Part shown: positions 8,228 to 17,155 of the stretch, one piece after another
How positions within the stretch are numbered: position 1 is the first letter of the stretch
Layout of the letters: every line of letters begins with the position of its first letter
Assembly: GCF_014656075.1 (NCBI RefSeq)
Contig: NZ_BNBS01000032.1
Coordinates: 1-64,000 of the forward strand
Length of the DNA stretch: 64,000 nt
Direction: 5' to 3'
Source of the DNA: Streptomyces hydrogenans
GTDB taxonomy: Bacteria > Actinomycetota > Actinomycetes > Streptomycetales > Streptomycetaceae
The notes under the pieces: generated by a model
The model's input: the letters and a program-made list of their open reading frames with translations, nothing else
What the model was told of the DNA's origin: nothing
The model's database searches: none
Made by a program: the position numbers and the translations under genes

Positions 8228-10033
8228 ATGCCCGAGAAACCTGCTCCCTCCGAGTCCGCCCCCGCCCGCCGTTCGGCCGTGCGGGTGCTGCTGCGGCTCT
8301 GGCCGTACGTCCGGCCCGTGCGCGGGCGGTTCTTCACCGCCGGCGCCGTCGCGATCGTCGCCTCCTGTCTCTCCCTGGTGATCCCGCTGGTCCTGAAGTG
8401 GCTGGTGGACGGCCCGGTCGCCGACCGGGACCCCGGCGGGGTGTGGCTGGGGGCGCTCTACCTGCTGCTGCTCGGGATCACCGAGGCCGTGCTGTTCGGA
8501 TTGCGGCGGTGGCTGGTGGCCCGGCCGCTGTCCTCGGTGGAGGCGCGGATGCGGGAGGACCTGTACGGCCGGCTCCAGCGGCTGCCGATCGCCTTCCACG
8601 ACCGGTGGGCGTCCGGGCAGCTGCTGTCGCGCGGCACCACGGACCTGATGATCGTCCGGATGTTCCTGGCCTTCCCGCTGACCTTCCTGGTGGTCAACGG
8701 CGTGACGATCGTGGCGGGCTGCGCGCTGCTGCTCGCCCAGGACTGGTCGCTCGGTCTGGTGCTGCTCACCCCGGTGGTGCCGGTGATGGTGCTCTGCTCG
8801 TACTTCGAGCGGCGCTACGGCGTGGTGGCGCGGCGCGCGCAGGACCAGGTGGGCGATCTGACGACGGTGGTGGAGGAGAGCGTCCTCGGCATCCGGATCG
8901 TCAAGGGCTTCGGCCGGCACCGCAGCCAGGCGGAGTCCTTCCGCCGGCTCGCGGAGCTGCTGCGCTCCACCGAACTGTCCAAGGCCCGGCTGCTCGCCAC
9001 GATCTGGGCGCTGATCACGGTCCTGCCGGAGCTGGCGATCGGCGCGGCGCTGGTGCTCGGCACGGTGCGGGTCGCGGACGGCGGCCTGTCGGCGGGCACC
9101 CTGGTGGCCTTCCTGTCGACGGCGCTCGCGCTGCGCTGGCCGGTGGACTCGATCGGCTTCCTGCTGGCGATGAGCCAGGAGGCGGTGACGGCGACCGAGC
9201 GGTACTTCGAGGTGATGGACGCCGAGGAGGAGCGGGACGCCCCCGCGGGCGCCCCCGCGGTGCACGGGTCCGCGGCCGGGCTGCGGTTCGAGGGCGTGTC
9301 GTTCCGCTTCCCGGACGCGCCGGAGGGCGCGCCGCCGGTGCTGGACGGCATCGATCTGCACGTGCGGCCGGGCGAGACGCTGGCGCTCGTCGGGGCGACC
9401 GGCTCCGGCAAGACCACGCTGACCGCGCTGGTGCCCCGGCTGCACGAGGCGAGCGGGGGGCGGATCCTGCTGGACGGCGAGGACATCGCCGTGATGGAGC
9501 GGGAGCGGCTGCGCACGCTGGTGTCGGTGGCCTTCGAGGAGCCCACCCTCTTCTCGGCGAGCGTCGGCGAGAACGTGCTGATGGGCGCGGACGCGGCGGC
9601 CGGGACGCCGGAGCTCGACCGGGCGCTGGGGATCGCGCAGGCGGACGGTTTCGTCGGGCGGCTGCCCGAGGGGGCCGGGACGCAGGTCGGGGAGCAGGGG
9701 CTGAGCCTGTCGGGCGGTCAGCGGCAGCGGCTGGCGCTGGCCCGGGCGGTCGTCGGCCGGCCGCGCTTCCTGGTGCTCGACGATCCGCTGTCGGCGCTGG
9801 ACGTGCACACCGAGGCGCGGGTGGAGGCGGCCCTGCGCGAGGTGCTGAAGGAGACGACGGCGCTGGTCGTGGCGCACCGGCCGTCGACGGTGATGCTGGC
9901 CGACCGGGTGGCGCTCCTCTCGGAGGGCCGGATCGCGGCGGTCGGCACCCATCAGGAACTGCTGCGGAGCAGCACCGAGTACGCCTGGCTGATGTCGGGC
10001 GCGCGCACGGGCGAGGGAGACGGGCGGCGATGA
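8228..10033 (+). CDS. ABC exporter half-transporter with degenerate nucleotide site
   Basis: 601-residue type-IV ABC exporter subunit: six-helix membrane domain (about 20-330) then a nucleotide-binding domain. Walker A GATGSGKTT has Lys395, the signature LSGGQ lies near 495, and Walker B is FLVLDD (Asp518). The catalytic Glu after Walker B is Asp519, and the Q-loop Gln is replaced by Glu437. It therefore looks like the non-hydrolysing partner of a heterodimer of the TM287/288 or BmrCD kind. The stop overlaps the next gene (ATGA). A TAAGGT hexamer 8 nt before the ATG and no clear ribosome-binding site suggest a leaderless transcript. Substrate unknown; drug or lipid export is usual for the family. 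Confidence 0.9.
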   Translation: MPEKPAPSESAPARRSAVRVLLRLWPYVRPVRGRFFTAGAVAIVASCLSLVIPLVLKWLVDGPVADRDPGGVWLGALYLLLLGITEAVLFGLRRWLVARPLSSVEARMREDLYGRLQRLPIAFHDRWASGQLLSRGTTDLMIVRMFLAFPLTFLVVNGVTIVAGCALLLAQDWSLGLVLLTPVVPVMVLCSYFERRYGVVARRAQDQVGDLTTVVEESVLGIRIVKGFGRHRSQAESFRRLAELLRSTELSKARLLATIWALITVLPELAIGAALVLGTVRVADGGLSAGTLVAFLSTALALRWPVDSIGFLLAMSQEAVTATERYFEVMDAEEERDAPAGAPAVHGSAAGLRFEGVSFRFPDAPEGAPPVLDGIDLHVRPGETLALVGATGSGKTTLTALVPRLHEASGGRILLDGEDIAVMERERLRTLVSVAFEEPTLFSASVGENVLMGADAAAGTPELDRALGIAQADGFVGRLPEGAGTQVGEQGLSLSGGQRQRLALARAVVGRPRFLVLDDPLSALDVHTEARVEAALREVLKETTALVVAHRPSTVMLADRVALLSEGRIAAVGTHQELLRSSTEYAWLMSGARTGEGDGRR

Positions 10034-11889
10034 CGGAGACCATGCTCGCGCGGCGGGAGGACCCGGAGGAGGAGCGGGAGGAGCCGCTCGGCCCCGGCGA
10101 CCCGTTCGACCGGGACGACCTGCCGGCGCCGCGCGGGGCGACCGGGGCGCTGCTGCGCTCGCTGCTGGCCGCGCACCGCTTCCGGGTGGCGGTGGCGGCG
10201 CTGGTGCTGCTGGTGAAGGAGGCGGCGGTCCAGGCGGGCCCGCTGCTCGTGGCGTACGCGATCGACCGGGGGGTGCCGGCCTTCCGGGCCGGGGACCACG
10301 GGCCGCTGGTCGCGGTGGCGGCCGGCTATCTGCTGTGCGCGGTCGGCGCCGGGGCGCTCCAGTACGTCTTCGTGCGGGGCGCGGCGCGGATCAACCAGGA
10401 CGTGCTGCTGGACCTGCGGGGGCGGATCTTCCGGCACGCGCAGGTGCTGAGCGTGGACTTCCACGAGCGGTACACCTCGGGGCGGCTGATCTCGCGGTCG
10501 ACGACGGACGTGGAGTCGCTGCGGGAGCTGCTGTCGGAGGGGCTCCAGGAGCTGATCGGGGTGGTGCTGTCGTTCGTGTCGATCTCGCTGGTGCTGCTCT
10601 GGCTGGACCTGGGGATCGGGGCGGTGGCGGTGGCCTCCTTCGGGCCGCTGTACCTGCTGGTGCGGATGTACCGGCGGCGGGCGGGCGCGGTGTACGCGGA
10701 GCGGTCGACGGCGATCGCCGGGGTGATCGTGAAGTTCGCGGAGACCATGAACGGGATCCGGCCGGTGCGGGCGTTCCGCCGGGAGCGGGTGAACGAGGCG
10801 GAGTTCGGCGCGCTCAACCACCGGCACGAGCGGAGCAACGGCGACGCGCTCCTGGAGATGGCCCGCTACGTGGTGGGCTCGCGGCTGGTGGCGAACACGG
10901 CGGTGGCCGGCATGTGCCTGTGGGGCGCCTACCGGGTGGCGGGCGGTTCGCTGGAGCTGGGCGTGCTGGCGGCGGCGGTGCTGTACGTGCGCCGGTTGTA
11001 CGACCCGATCGACCGGCTCGGGATGTTCCTCAACTCGTACGAGTCGGCGGCCGCTTCGCTCACCAAGATCGCGGGCCTGCTGGCGCAGGAGCCGGGCGTG
11101 CCGGAGGCGACGGCGCCGCGGGACCTGCCGGAGCGGGCCGGGACGGCGCCGGGCCGGGAGGTCGTCTTCGACGGGGTGCGGTTCGCCTACCGGACGGGCG
11201 GCGAGGTGCTGCCCCGCTTCGACCTGCGGATCCCCGCCGGGCAGACGGTGGCGGTGGTCGGCGCGACCGGCGCGGGCAAGTCGACGCTGGCGAAGCTGCT
11301 GGCCCGCTTCTACGACCCGACGGACGGACGGGTGCTGCTGGACGGCGTGGACCTGCGGGAGCTGGCGACGCCGGAGCTGCGGCGCGGGGTGGTGATGGTG
11401 ACGCAGGAGGCGTTCCTGTTCTCCGGCACGGTGGCGGAGAACATCGCGATCGGCCGCCCGGACGCCACCCGGGAGGAGGTCGAGCGGGCGGCGAAGGCGA
11501 TCGGCGCGCACGCGTTCATCGCCGGGCTGCCGGACGGCTACGACACCGACGTGCGCAAGCGCGGTGGCCGGATCTCGGCGGGCCAGCGGCAGCTGGTGGC
11601 CTTCGCGCGGGCGCTGCTCGCGGATCCCGCGGTGCTCATCCTGGACGAGGCGACGAGCTCGCTGGACGTGCCGGGCGAGCGGGCGGTGCAGCACGCGATG
11701 GACACGGTCCTCGCGGGCCGTACGGCGGTCGTCATCGCCCACCGCCTGTCCACGGTGGAGGTCGCCGACCGGGTCCTGGTGATGGAGGCGGGCCGGATCG
11801 TGGAGGACGGCACCCCCGCGGAACTGGTGGGCGGCGAGGGCCGCTACGCGGGTCTCCACCGGGCGTGGCGGGACTCCCTGACGGGGTGA
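10030..11889 (+). CDS. ABC exporter half-transporter, catalytic partner
   Basis: 619-residue partner of the preceding gene, translationally coupled through ATGA. An acidic N-terminal tail (EDPEEEREEPLG) leads into the exporter membrane domain and the nucleotide-binding domain. Walker A is GATGAGKST (Lys417) and the Q-loop VTQEAFLF keeps its Gln. Walker B is VLILDEATSSLD, with Asp539 and catalytic Glu540 intact. Its signature is the weakened ISAGQ (515-519) rather than LSGGQ. Pairing the partner's LSGGQ with these Walker motifs gives one competent ATP site; the other combination gives the degenerate site. Function otherwise unknown; no resistance or biosynthetic gene is adjacent. Confidence 0.92.
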   Translation: MTETMLARREDPEEEREEPLGPGDPFDRDDLPAPRGATGALLRSLLAAHRFRVAVAALVLLVKEAAVQAGPLLVAYAIDRGVPAFRAGDHGPLVAVAAGYLLCAVGAGALQYVFVRGAARINQDVLLDLRGRIFRHAQVLSVDFHERYTSGRLISRSTTDVESLRELLSEGLQELIGVVLSFVSISLVLLWLDLGIGAVAVASFGPLYLLVRMYRRRAGAVYAERSTAIAGVIVKFAETMNGIRPVRAFRRERVNEAEFGALNHRHERSNGDALLEMARYVVGSRLVANTAVAGMCLWGAYRVAGGSLELGVLAAAVLYVRRLYDPIDRLGMFLNSYESAAASLTKIAGLLAQEPGVPEATAPRDLPERAGTAPGREVVFDGVRFAYRTGGEVLPRFDLRIPAGQTVAVVGATGAGKSTLAKLLARFYDPTDGRVLLDGVDLRELATPELRRGVVMVTQEAFLFSGTVAENIAIGRPDATREEVERAAKAIGAHAFIAGLPDGYDTDVRKRGGRISAGQRQLVAFARALLADPAVLILDEATSSLDVPGERAVQHAMDTVLAGRTAVVIAHRLSTVEVADRVLVMEAGRIVEDGTPAELVGGEGRYAGLHRAWRDSLTG

Positions 11890-11893
11890 GGAC

Positions 11894-11925
11894 CCGCCCG
11901 GGCCTTCTCCCGGGGGCCCGGGCGG
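11894..11925. terminator. Bidirectional terminator between convergent genes
   Basis: Perfect 11-bp inverted repeat (11894-11904 with 11915-11925), loop 10 nt, between the ABC operon end (11889) and the small membrane gene end (11932). Confidence 0.75.
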
Positions 11926-11931
11926 GGCGGG

Positions 11932-12192
11932 TCAGCGGAAGGCGATGGCGAGGCCCGCGAGGACGATCACCGGGCTGAAGGCCAGGACGGCGCCCGCGCG
12001 GAGCCGGAGCAGCCAGGCCGGGGGCCCGGCCGGAGCGGGGGCCGGCTCACCCCGGCGCGCGGCGGTGAAGGCGCGCGCCTCGCGCCCGCGGGCCAGGAGC
12101 CGGTCGGTCGCCCCGCGGAGGTTGAAGGCGTATCGCGCGCCCCACACCAGTCCGAGGATCCCGAACGCGCACAGTCCGATCCCGGCGATCAC
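11932..12192 (-). CDS. Small two-helix membrane protein
   Basis: 86-residue protein with helices at about residues 2-22 and 62-84. Between them is a basic cytoplasmic or loop segment (GATDRLLARGREARAFTAARR). I chose GTG at 12192 because GGGGGAGGG lies just upstream. A longer frame reaches further right but would put charged sequence before the first helix. No recognised family beyond small Streptomyces integral membrane proteins. A strong inverted repeat at 12234-12268 lies 42 nt upstream and may control it. Confidence 0.6.
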   Translation of the reverse strand: MIAGIGLCAFGILGLVWGARYAFNLRGATDRLLARGREARAFTAARRGEPAPAPAGPPAWLLRLRAGAVLAFSPVIVLAGLAIAFR

Positions 12193-12688
12193 GGGTGCCC
12201 TCCCCCGGTCGGCCTTCCCTCCTGCGGGAAAGTCCGGATGGATCATGCCAGAGGCACGATCCATCCGGCCATCGGCGCGGGCTTCCGGCGCGACGGCGGA
12301 CCGCCGCCGCGGAATAACCGGTTCACGCCGAAAGAATCCGGCCATCGGTTCGGTAAAGGCGGCCGGTGTCCGAGGAGCGGGACACACAGCGGAGGCAAAG
12401 GTTCCGGATCTCCGCCCGCGAGGGGATTCCCGCACGCCGAACGGGGGGTGACACCCCGTCCATGATCGATGAAACGTCCGGTTAACGAACAGCGCCGTAC
12501 GCGCAGCGAACGACTTCCGGCCAAGTTGTTGACGCGCTCCTGACAGATACCGGCGGTAGCTGCCAGTCTCTCCCCCGGTTCCTCGCAACCGCGTTCGCCG
12601 CTTCACCCGATCGTGCGTCACCGCTCTGCTTGCAACGCCCGGCCCGCCCACCCAGCGGCTCGGTACCCCCCTCGCAAAAGGAGTTCGC
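12193..12688. other. Divergent intergenic region upstream of the M4 protease
   Basis: About 500 bp without a convincing gene. It contains the large hairpin at 12234-12268, an AT-richer segment around 12460-12560, a TTGACG at 12529-12534 that may be a -35 element without a good -10, and the AAAAGGAG ribosome-binding site of the protease at 12676-12683. The frames crossing it lack starts with ribosome-binding sites. Confidence 0.5.
12234..12268. promoter_or_regulatory. Long inverted repeat upstream of the small membrane gene
   Basis: Perfect 11-bp arms CCGGATGGATC/GATCCATCCGG (12234-12244 with 12258-12268). After one mismatch, TGCC-AGA-GGCA extends the stem inside the loop. Both flanking genes point away, so it is not a gene-end terminator; an operator or 5' leader structure is more likely. 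Confidence 0.5.
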
Positions 12689-14707
12689 GTGAGATCCACG
12701 CCCAGCCGCCGCGCCACCGCGACCGGCGCCCTCGTCGCCGCCGCCGCCATGCTCGCCGTCGGCGTCCAGGCCGGCAGCGCCTCCGCCGACATCGCCGCCG
12801 CCCCCGCGGCCCCGGCCGCCGGCAAGGTCAACCCCGGCAAGCTGCCGGCCGACCTCACCCCCGCCGAGCGCGGCGCGCTGATCAAGGCCGCCGACGCCTC
12901 CAAGGCCGAGACGGCCAAGGAGCTGGGCCTCGGCGCCCAGGAGAAGCTCGTCGTCCGTGACGTGGTCCAGGACCGCGACGGCACGACCCACACGCGCTAC
13001 GAGCGCACCTACGCGGGCCTCCCGGTCCTCGGTGGCGACCTGGTCGTCGCCGAGACCAAGGCGGGCGCCACGACCGGAGTCAGCCGGTCCAGCCGCGCCG
13101 AGCTCAAGAACGTCGACCTCACCGCCGACGTCGCCCCGGCCGCCGCCGAGAAGCAGGCCCTCGGCCTCGCCGCCGCGGACGGCTCGAAGAAGGCCGCCGC
13201 CGACCGCGCCCCGCGCAAGGTCGTGTGGATGGCCAAGGGCGCGCCCGTCCTCGCGTACGAGACCGTCGTCGGCGGCCTCCAGCACGACGGCACCCCGAAC
13301 GAGCTGCACGTCGTCACGGACGCGAAGACCGGCGAGAAGCTCTACGAGTGGCAGGCCGTCGAGACCGGCGTCGGCAACACCATGTACAGCGGCCAGGTGA
13401 CGCTCGGCACCGCGCCCTCGTACACGCTGACCGACACCACCCGCGGCAACCACAAGACGTACAACCTCAACGGCGGTACGTCGGGCACCGGGACGCTGTT
13501 CTCCAACACCACGGACACGTGGGGCAACGGCCTCCCCGCCAACAAGGAGACCGCGGGCGCGGACGCGCACTACGGCGCGGCCCTCACCTGGGACTACTAC
13601 AAGAACGTCCACGGCCGCAGCGGCATCCGCGGCGACGGCGTCGGCGCCTACTCCCGGGTCCACTACGGCAACGCCTACGTCAACGCCTTCTGGCAGGACT
13701 CCTGCTTCTGCATGACCTACGGCGACGGCACGGGCAACAGCAAGCCGCTCACCTCCATCGACGTGGCCGCGCACGAGATGACGCACGGCGTCACCTCCAA
13801 CACCGCCGGCCTGGTCTACAGCGGCGAGTCCGGCGGCCTCAACGAGGCCACCTCGGACATCTTCGCGGCGGCCGTCGAGTTCTACGCCAACAACGCCAAC
13901 GACAAGGGCGACTACCTCGTCGGCGAGAAGATCGACATCCGCGGCAACGGCACCCCGCTCCGCTACATGGACAAGCCGAGCAAGGACGGCTCGTCCAAGG
14001 ACGCGTGGTACTCGGGCATCGGCTCCATCGACGTCCACTACTCCTCGGGCCCGGCGAACCACTTCTTCTACCTGCTCTCCGAGGGCAGCGGCGTCAAGAC
14101 CGTCAACGGCGTGACCTACGACTCGCCGACCTCCGACGGCCTGCCCGTCACCGGCATCGGCATCGACAAGGCCCGGCTGATCTGGTTCAAGGCCCTCACC
14201 ACCAAGTGGGGTTCCTCGACCAACTACGCCGGTGCCCGCACCGGCACGGTCGCGGTCGCCGAGGAGCTGTACGGCGCCGGCAGCCCCGAGGCGCTCGCCG
14301 TCCAGCACGCCTGGGCCGCCGTGAACGTCGGCACCCGCCCCGGCACCACGCCGCCCACCGGCAAGGTCTTCGAGAACACCGCCGACGTGTCCGTCCCGGA
14401 CAACGGCGCCGCGGTGACCTCCTCCGTGACCGTCTCCGGCGTCACGGGCAACGCGCCCAGCAACCTCTCCGTCGGCGTGGACATCGTCCACACCTGGATC
14501 GGTGACCTGGTCGTCGACCTCATCGCCCCCGACGGCTCGGTCTACAACCTGCACAACCGGACCGGCAGCAGCGCCGACAACATCCAGCAGACCTACACCG
14601 TGAACGCCTCCTCCGAGGTCGCCAACGGCGTCTGGAAGCTGCGCGTCCAGGACAAGGCGTCCGCGGACACCGGCTACATCAACAGCTTCAAGCTGACCTT
14701 CCCGTAA
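12689..14707 (+). CDS. Secreted thermolysin-like M4 metalloprotease with P/Homo B domain
   Basis: 672-residue secreted zinc endopeptidase. Signal peptide 1-33 ends ASA-D. An FTP/PepSY-type propeptide spans about 50-220, and the M4 catalytic domain about 235-540. It has HEMTH (zinc ligands His362 and His366, catalytic Glu363), third ligand Glu386 in GGLNEATSD, and His450 in DVHYSSGPANHF. The C-terminal 115 residues form a P/Homo B (proprotein-convertase) domain, ENTADVSVPDNGA to the end. GTG at 12689 has a strong AAAGGAG ribosome-binding site. It should be matured by autoprocessing and act on extracellular protein, typical of mycelial nutrition. Confidence 0.95.
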   Translation: MRSTPSRRATATGALVAAAAMLAVGVQAGSASADIAAAPAAPAAGKVNPGKLPADLTPAERGALIKAADASKAETAKELGLGAQEKLVVRDVVQDRDGTTHTRYERTYAGLPVLGGDLVVAETKAGATTGVSRSSRAELKNVDLTADVAPAAAEKQALGLAAADGSKKAAADRAPRKVVWMAKGAPVLAYETVVGGLQHDGTPNELHVVTDAKTGEKLYEWQAVETGVGNTMYSGQVTLGTAPSYTLTDTTRGNHKTYNLNGGTSGTGTLFSNTTDTWGNGLPANKETAGADAHYGAALTWDYYKNVHGRSGIRGDGVGAYSRVHYGNAYVNAFWQDSCFCMTYGDGTGNSKPLTSIDVAAHEMTHGVTSNTAGLVYSGESGGLNEATSDIFAAAVEFYANNANDKGDYLVGEKIDIRGNGTPLRYMDKPSKDGSSKDAWYSGIGSIDVHYSSGPANHFFYLLSEGSGVKTVNGVTYDSPTSDGLPVTGIGIDKARLIWFKALTTKWGSSTNYAGARTGTVAVAEELYGAGSPEALAVQHAWAAVNVGTRPGTTPPTGKVFENTADVSVPDNGAAVTSSVTVSGVTGNAPSNLSVGVDIVHTWIGDLVVDLIAPDGSVYNLHNRTGSSADNIQQTYTVNASSEVANGVWKLRVQDKASADTGYINSFKLTFP

Positions 14708-14736
14708 CCCGGGAGGCACGGCCCGAGGCAGTCACC

Positions 14737-14774
14737 GCGGACGCCCGGAGGGAACCTTCCCTCCGGGCGTCCGC
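14737..14774. terminator. Bidirectional terminator, M4 protease / histidine kinase
   Basis: Near-perfect palindrome with 18-nt complementary arms (14737-14754 and 14757-14774), between two convergent genes (stops at 14707 and 14780). Confidence 0.85.
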
Positions 14775-14779
14775 CCGTC

Positions 14780-16291
14780 TCACGGCAGTTCGTCCGCGGA
14801 GACCAGCCGCCCGCCGTCGAAGCACAGCCGGTAGACCGGGACCTCCGCGAAGACCGTCGCCCGGTAGTAGCGGCAGTCGTCCACCCCGGCCGGCTCCGCC
14901 GGCAGCCCGCGCGGCGGCGTCTCCAGGGCGTGGTCGGGCAGGTCCTCCACGATCTCCGCGTACGTCTGGCCGACCAGCAGCCGCGCGTAGTTGTCGGGCT
15001 CCAGATACGAACGGGACTGCGACCACACCGCCACGCCCGCCGTCAGCACCGCCAGCGCGGCCAGCAGCGCCAGCGGGATCCAGATCGCCCGCACCAGGTC
15101 CTCGCGGACCCGCCGACGGGCCCGGTCCAGCTCCCGGGCCGAGGTCGGCGCGGCCGGCACCGCCGCCGGGACCCGCCGCGGCAGCACCGCCGCCAGGGCG
15201 AAACCGCCGCCCCTCACCGGGCCGTGCGTCAGGGTGCCGCCGGCCAGCCGGACCCGCTCGTCCAGGCCGACCAGCCCCGAGCCCCCGGACGCGGGCGGCC
15301 CGCCCCCGGTGCCGGGCCCGCTCTCCACCCGTACCGTCACGCGCGGCCCCGCCTCCCGGAACCCGACCGCGACGGCGGCGCCCGGGGCGTGCTTCGCCGC
15401 GTTCGTCAGGCCCTCCTGCACCACCCGGTACAGCGCCCGGCCCGCCATCCCCGGCAGCTCCGGCGGGGCACCGGACAGCGTCACGTCGAGCCCCGAGGCC
15501 CGGGCCCGGTCCACCAGCTCGCCGGCCGTCTCGCCCGGCGGGGCCGTCGGCGCCCCGGCGCCCTCCTCCCGCAGCACCCCGATGACGTCCCGCAGCCGCT
15601 CGGTCGCCTCCGCCGCCGCCCGGCGCAGCTCCCCCGCCGCCCGCTGCTGCTCGGCGCCGAGTCCCGGATCCACCTCCAGGGCGCCCGCCCGCACCGCTAT
15701 CAGCGCCAGGTCGTGGCCGAGGGAGTCGTGCATGTCGCCGGCGATCCGCGACCGCTCGCGCAGCCGCTCCCGGTCGGCGACGGCCGCCTGCTCGCGCTCC
15801 ATCCGGTCGGCCAGCTCCCAGCCGCTGCGCACCAGCCGGTCGTACTGCCGGACGTACCGGCCGACCAGCCAGGGCGCGACGATCGCCAGCGCGAGGGCGA
15901 GCAGCAGCGTGAACCAGGGGCCGAGGGAGGTGCCGGTCAGCCGGGTGAGCAGCAGCCCCACGGCGGCCACCGTCCCGAACAGCCAGAGCGAGCCGCGCGT
16001 GTGGTCCTGGCGCCGTCCGGCGAGATAGCCGAAGGCGACGAGCGCGAGGCTGTACGAGGGGGTGAACAGCTCCAGGGTTGCGGGCAGGCTCGCGGCGACG
16101 GTGGCCGCGAGCGGCAGCAGCGGCCGACGGCGGCTGACGGCCACGCAGCCGCCGAGGAGGGTGACGCCGGCGGCGACCTGGAGCCAGGAGCCGCCGTCGT
16201 TCGGGTCCGAGCGGAGCAGCACCGGGACGCAGAGCAGCAGCCACAGGGCCAGGTCGAAGAGGCGGCGGCGGGCCCGGGTGGTCTCAGGCAC
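14780..16291 (-). CDS. NarL-type sensor histidine kinase with C-terminal extracytoplasmic domain
   Basis: 503 residues. About four to five N-terminal helices (10-145) are followed by a coiled linker and a HisKA_3 domain, GDMHDSLGHDLALI with phospho-acceptor His188. The HATPase domain follows: N box VQEGLTNAAKHAPG at 291-304 and G box GSGLVGLDERVRLAGG at 337-352. After it comes a further helix at 403-423 and an 80-residue tail outside the membrane with two cysteines (473, 490) that could form a disulfide. Kinases of this family normally end after the HATPase domain. The GTG start at 16291 overlaps the regulator's stop, so the pair is translationally coupled. Confidence 0.9.
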   Translation of the reverse strand: MPETTRARRRLFDLALWLLLCVPVLLRSDPNDGGSWLQVAAGVTLLGGCVAVSRRRPLLPLAATVAASLPATLELFTPSYSLALVAFGYLAGRRQDHTRGSLWLFGTVAAVGLLLTRLTGTSLGPWFTLLLALALAIVAPWLVGRYVRQYDRLVRSGWELADRMEREQAAVADRERLRERSRIAGDMHDSLGHDLALIAVRAGALEVDPGLGAEQQRAAGELRRAAAEATERLRDVIGVLREEGAGAPTAPPGETAGELVDRARASGLDVTLSGAPPELPGMAGRALYRVVQEGLTNAAKHAPGAAVAVGFREAGPRVTVRVESGPGTGGGPPASGGSGLVGLDERVRLAGGTLTHGPVRGGGFALAAVLPRRVPAAVPAAPTSARELDRARRRVREDLVRAIWIPLALLAALAVLTAGVAVWSQSRSYLEPDNYARLLVGQTYAEIVEDLPDHALETPPRGLPAEPAGVDDCRYYRATVFAEVPVYRLCFDGGRLVSADELP

Positions 16292-16970
16292 CGGGGCCGC
16301 CGGGTCCGGCGCCGCGGTCGTCGCCGACCAGTCCGGCCTCGTGGGCGAGGATCGCGAGCTGGACGCGGTTGCGCAGCCCGAGCCGGCCGAGGACGGCGCT
16401 GACGTGGGCCTTGACGGTGCCCTCGACGACGTACATGCGGGCGGCGATCTCCTGGTTGGAGCAGCCGGCGGCGAGCAGCGAGACGACCTCCCGCTCGCGG
16501 CCGGTGAGCGGGGCGAGCCGGTCGCGGGCGGCGGCGGCCCGGGTCAGCCGCTCGCCGCCGAGGGTGTCGATGACGCGGCGGGCGACGGTGGGCGACAGGG
16601 CGGCGCCGACGGCGGCGACCGCGACGACCCCGGCGATCAGTTCGCGCGGGTCGCCGGACTTGAGGAGGAAGCCGCCGACGCCGCCGCCGAGGGCCCGGGC
16701 GATGTAGTCGTCCTCGGAGAAGGTGGTGAGCATGACGACGGCCGTGTCCGGGAGGGTGTGGCGCAGCGCGTCGGCGGCGCCGAGGCCGTCCAGGCGGGGC
16801 ATCCGGATGTCGAGGACGGCGACGTCGGGGCGGTGCAGCCGGGCCAGCTCCACGGCCTCGTGGCCGTCGCCGGCCTCGGCGACCACCTCGATCCCCGGGT
16901 CGGTGGTGAGGATGGCCCGCACCCCGGCACGGATCATCGCCTCGTCATCGGCCAGCAGCACCCTGATCAT
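16284..16970 (-). CDS. NarL/LuxR-family response regulator
   Basis: 228 residues. Receiver domain 1-120 has acidic pair Asp8/Asp9, phospho-acceptor Asp54 (AVLDIRMP), Thr82/Thr83 and Lys104. A LuxR-type helix-turn-helix lies at about 152-215 (LTGREREVVSLLAAGCSNQEIAARM). It is promoter-proximal to its kinase and overlaps it by 8 nt. The ATG at 16970 is preceded by TAGGCT 7 nt upstream and only a short GGAG, so it may be leaderless. Targets unknown; the adjacent glucan phosphorylase gene and the convergent protease gene are candidates by position only. Confidence 0.92.
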   Translation of the reverse strand: MIRVLLADDEAMIRAGVRAILTTDPGIEVVAEAGDGHEAVELARLHRPDVAVLDIRMPRLDGLGAADALRHTLPDTAVVMLTTFSEDDYIARALGGGVGGFLLKSGDPRELIAGVVAVAAVGAALSPTVARRVIDTLGGERLTRAAAARDRLAPLTGREREVVSLLAAGCSNQEIAARMYVVEGTVKAHVSAVLGRLGLRNRVQLAILAHEAGLVGDDRGAGPGGPGA

Positions 16971-17069
16971 GCGCTCCAGCCTAGGCCGGGTCCCGCCCGG
17001 GCCGGCGGCGTCCGGCACCGTGCGGGGTCCCGGGCCCGGCGGGTCGCCGTGCGCGGCCCCGGGCGCGCG

Positions 17070-17099
17070 GACGGCCACGCCCGTCGGGGCGTGGCCGTC
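17070..17099 (-). terminator. Terminator of glgP
   Basis: Perfect 13-bp arms (17070-17082 with 17087-17099) and a 4-nt GTCG loop, 57 nt after the glgP stop at 17156. Confidence 0.75.
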
Positions 17100-17155
17100 G
17101 TGCGGTCGCGGGCGTCGCCGTCGCGCGGTGGCGGGCGGGCGGTCCCGGGGGCCGG

